A stretch of 5,150 nucleotides of DNA. It comes from JBFXJF01 sp050175155. GTDB lineage: Bacteria > Bacillota > Bacilli > Tepidibacillales > Tepidibacillaceae. The position numbers and the translations under genes were made by a program. Position 1 is the first letter of the stretch. Each line of letters starts with the position of its first letter. The DNA lies in contig JBFXJF010000072.1 in the NCBI GenBank assembly GCA_050175155.1, positions 1-5,150 on the forward strand, written 5' to 3'. Under the pieces are notes generated by a model. The model had not been told where the DNA came from. It made no database searches and saw nothing but the letters and a program-made list of their open reading frames with translations. Of the stretch, positions 4,789 to 5,150 are shown in pieces.

Positions 4789-5149
4789 TTACTGTTCATA
4801 TCTAGAATAATCCGCTATCAGATTTTCTTCTCCAAATAATTTTGGCATATTTTCGTATTCAGGAACAAAATTTTCATAGCTGTAAAAGTGTGATTAGTAT
4901 TTCTTGAATTAATGAAATTTTATAATTGCAGTTTCGTACTGCAGACATGCTATGGTAATAAAGCTAAGATTGTTAGGATTTGTTATAGAGAATGACTGCT
5001 GGAAGTTTAGGATTGTATCCTGATATTTGAAAAATATATTCGCTAGACTTTCATAAAGTTACCCAATCAAATGATTTTTATAAGACAAAATAACATTGTC
5101 TGAATAGCTTTGGAATTTATATGTACAGAAAGGGTTCGTTAAGCCAGGG
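4789..5149 (-). pseudogene. Possible decayed - strand reading frame
   Basis: One - strand frame runs 120 codons to a TAA at 4789-4791 with only three internal stops, all TAA (5059-5061, 4909-4911, 4894-4896); about eight would be expected in DNA this AT-rich. The pieces read like protein: FQSYSDNVILSYKNHLIG, then LYESLANIFFKYQDTILN and more, and a strongly protein-like end YENFVPEYENMPKLFGEE...YSRYEQ rich in Glu, Tyr and Pro. There is no start codon in a useful place, and the beginning may lie past the window. The FKYQDT..NFQQS style recalls Gln/Asn-rich helical (phasin-like) archaeal proteins, but this is only an impression. It could also be chance, or the 5059-5149 part alone could be the true end of an intact gene outside the window. 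Confidence 0.28.
5076..5101 (+). promoter_or_regulatory. Possible promoter with overlapping inverted repeat at the right edge
   Basis: TTTTATAA at 5076-5083 is TATA-like and would start transcription near 5105. AGACAA at 5083-5088 and TTGTCT at 5096-5101 form a 6-bp inverted repeat directly downstream, where archaeal repressors often bind. An ATG at 5121 opens a frame (MYRKGSLSQG) to the window end, too short to call. This reading conflicts with the - strand remnant, and at most one is likely to be right. Confidence 0.2.
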
Positions 5150-5150
5150 T

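Noticed and set aside
4927..4943. 6-bp hairpin TGCAGT-TTCGT-ACTGCA
   Set aside because: A short isolated stem with no T run or gene end beside it; not enough to call a terminator or an RNA.
4912..4995. 27-codon + strand frame with three Cys (MKFYNCSFVLQTC...)
   Set aside because: Too short, with no well-placed TATA box or ribosome binding site; it overlaps the possible - strand remnant.
5129..5148. tRNA T-arm-like GGTTCG context
   Set aside because: The bases after GGTTCG do not complete the T-loop consensus and no acceptor, D or anticodon arms can be built. The GGTTCG near 1955 fails in the same way.

Overview
The window looks like chromosomal DNA of a low-GC ammonia-oxidising archaeon of the Nitrososphaeria (Thaumarchaeota), most like Candidatus Nitrosocosmicus. 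The DNA is roughly one-third GC. Genes are monocistronic and preceded by TTTATATA/TTTAAATA-type TATA boxes close to the start codon. Shine-Dalgarno sites are almost absent, and TTG starts and oligo-T terminators are frequent. Two proteins also resemble families I recall from this group. The organism call is inference; no rRNA or marker gene is present.

Layout: (1) 1-212, the C-terminus of an RDD-type membrane protein on the + strand. (2) 276-836, on the - strand, a secreted protein of a conserved but uncharacterised type with a WLHTHD...SGIIHVESP core. (3) 980-1291, on the + strand and divergent from it, a two-helix membrane protein with a dense Cys/His tail. (4) 1297-1710, a gene-free AT-rich stretch holding two strong hairpins that compete for one arm and a 30-bp imperfect tandem repeat. 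(5) 1733-1915, on the - strand, a small doubtful gene, lying downstream of (6) 2000-2467, on the - strand, a four-helix membrane protein with an RPTGV N-terminus and an RPHVKAYFGR C-terminus. (7) 2504-2814, a gene-free promoter region. (8) 2866-4722, on the + strand, a large polytopic protein resembling GT-C glycosyltransferases. (9) 4723-5150, non-coding or decayed sequence that may contain a degraded reading frame on the - strand and a promoter near the right edge.

Almost every confident gene encodes a membrane or exported protein, so the window is best read as a run of independent cell-envelope genes and not an operon. Only one link can be proposed: the polytopic protein may act in surface glycan synthesis, and the secreted HTHD protein carries seven N-x-S/T sequons. 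Nothing here is a clear new multi-gene system. The least explained items are the hairpin/repeat island at 1438-1590, the Cys/His tail with its in-frame 16-base duplication, and the possible decayed frame at the right edge.
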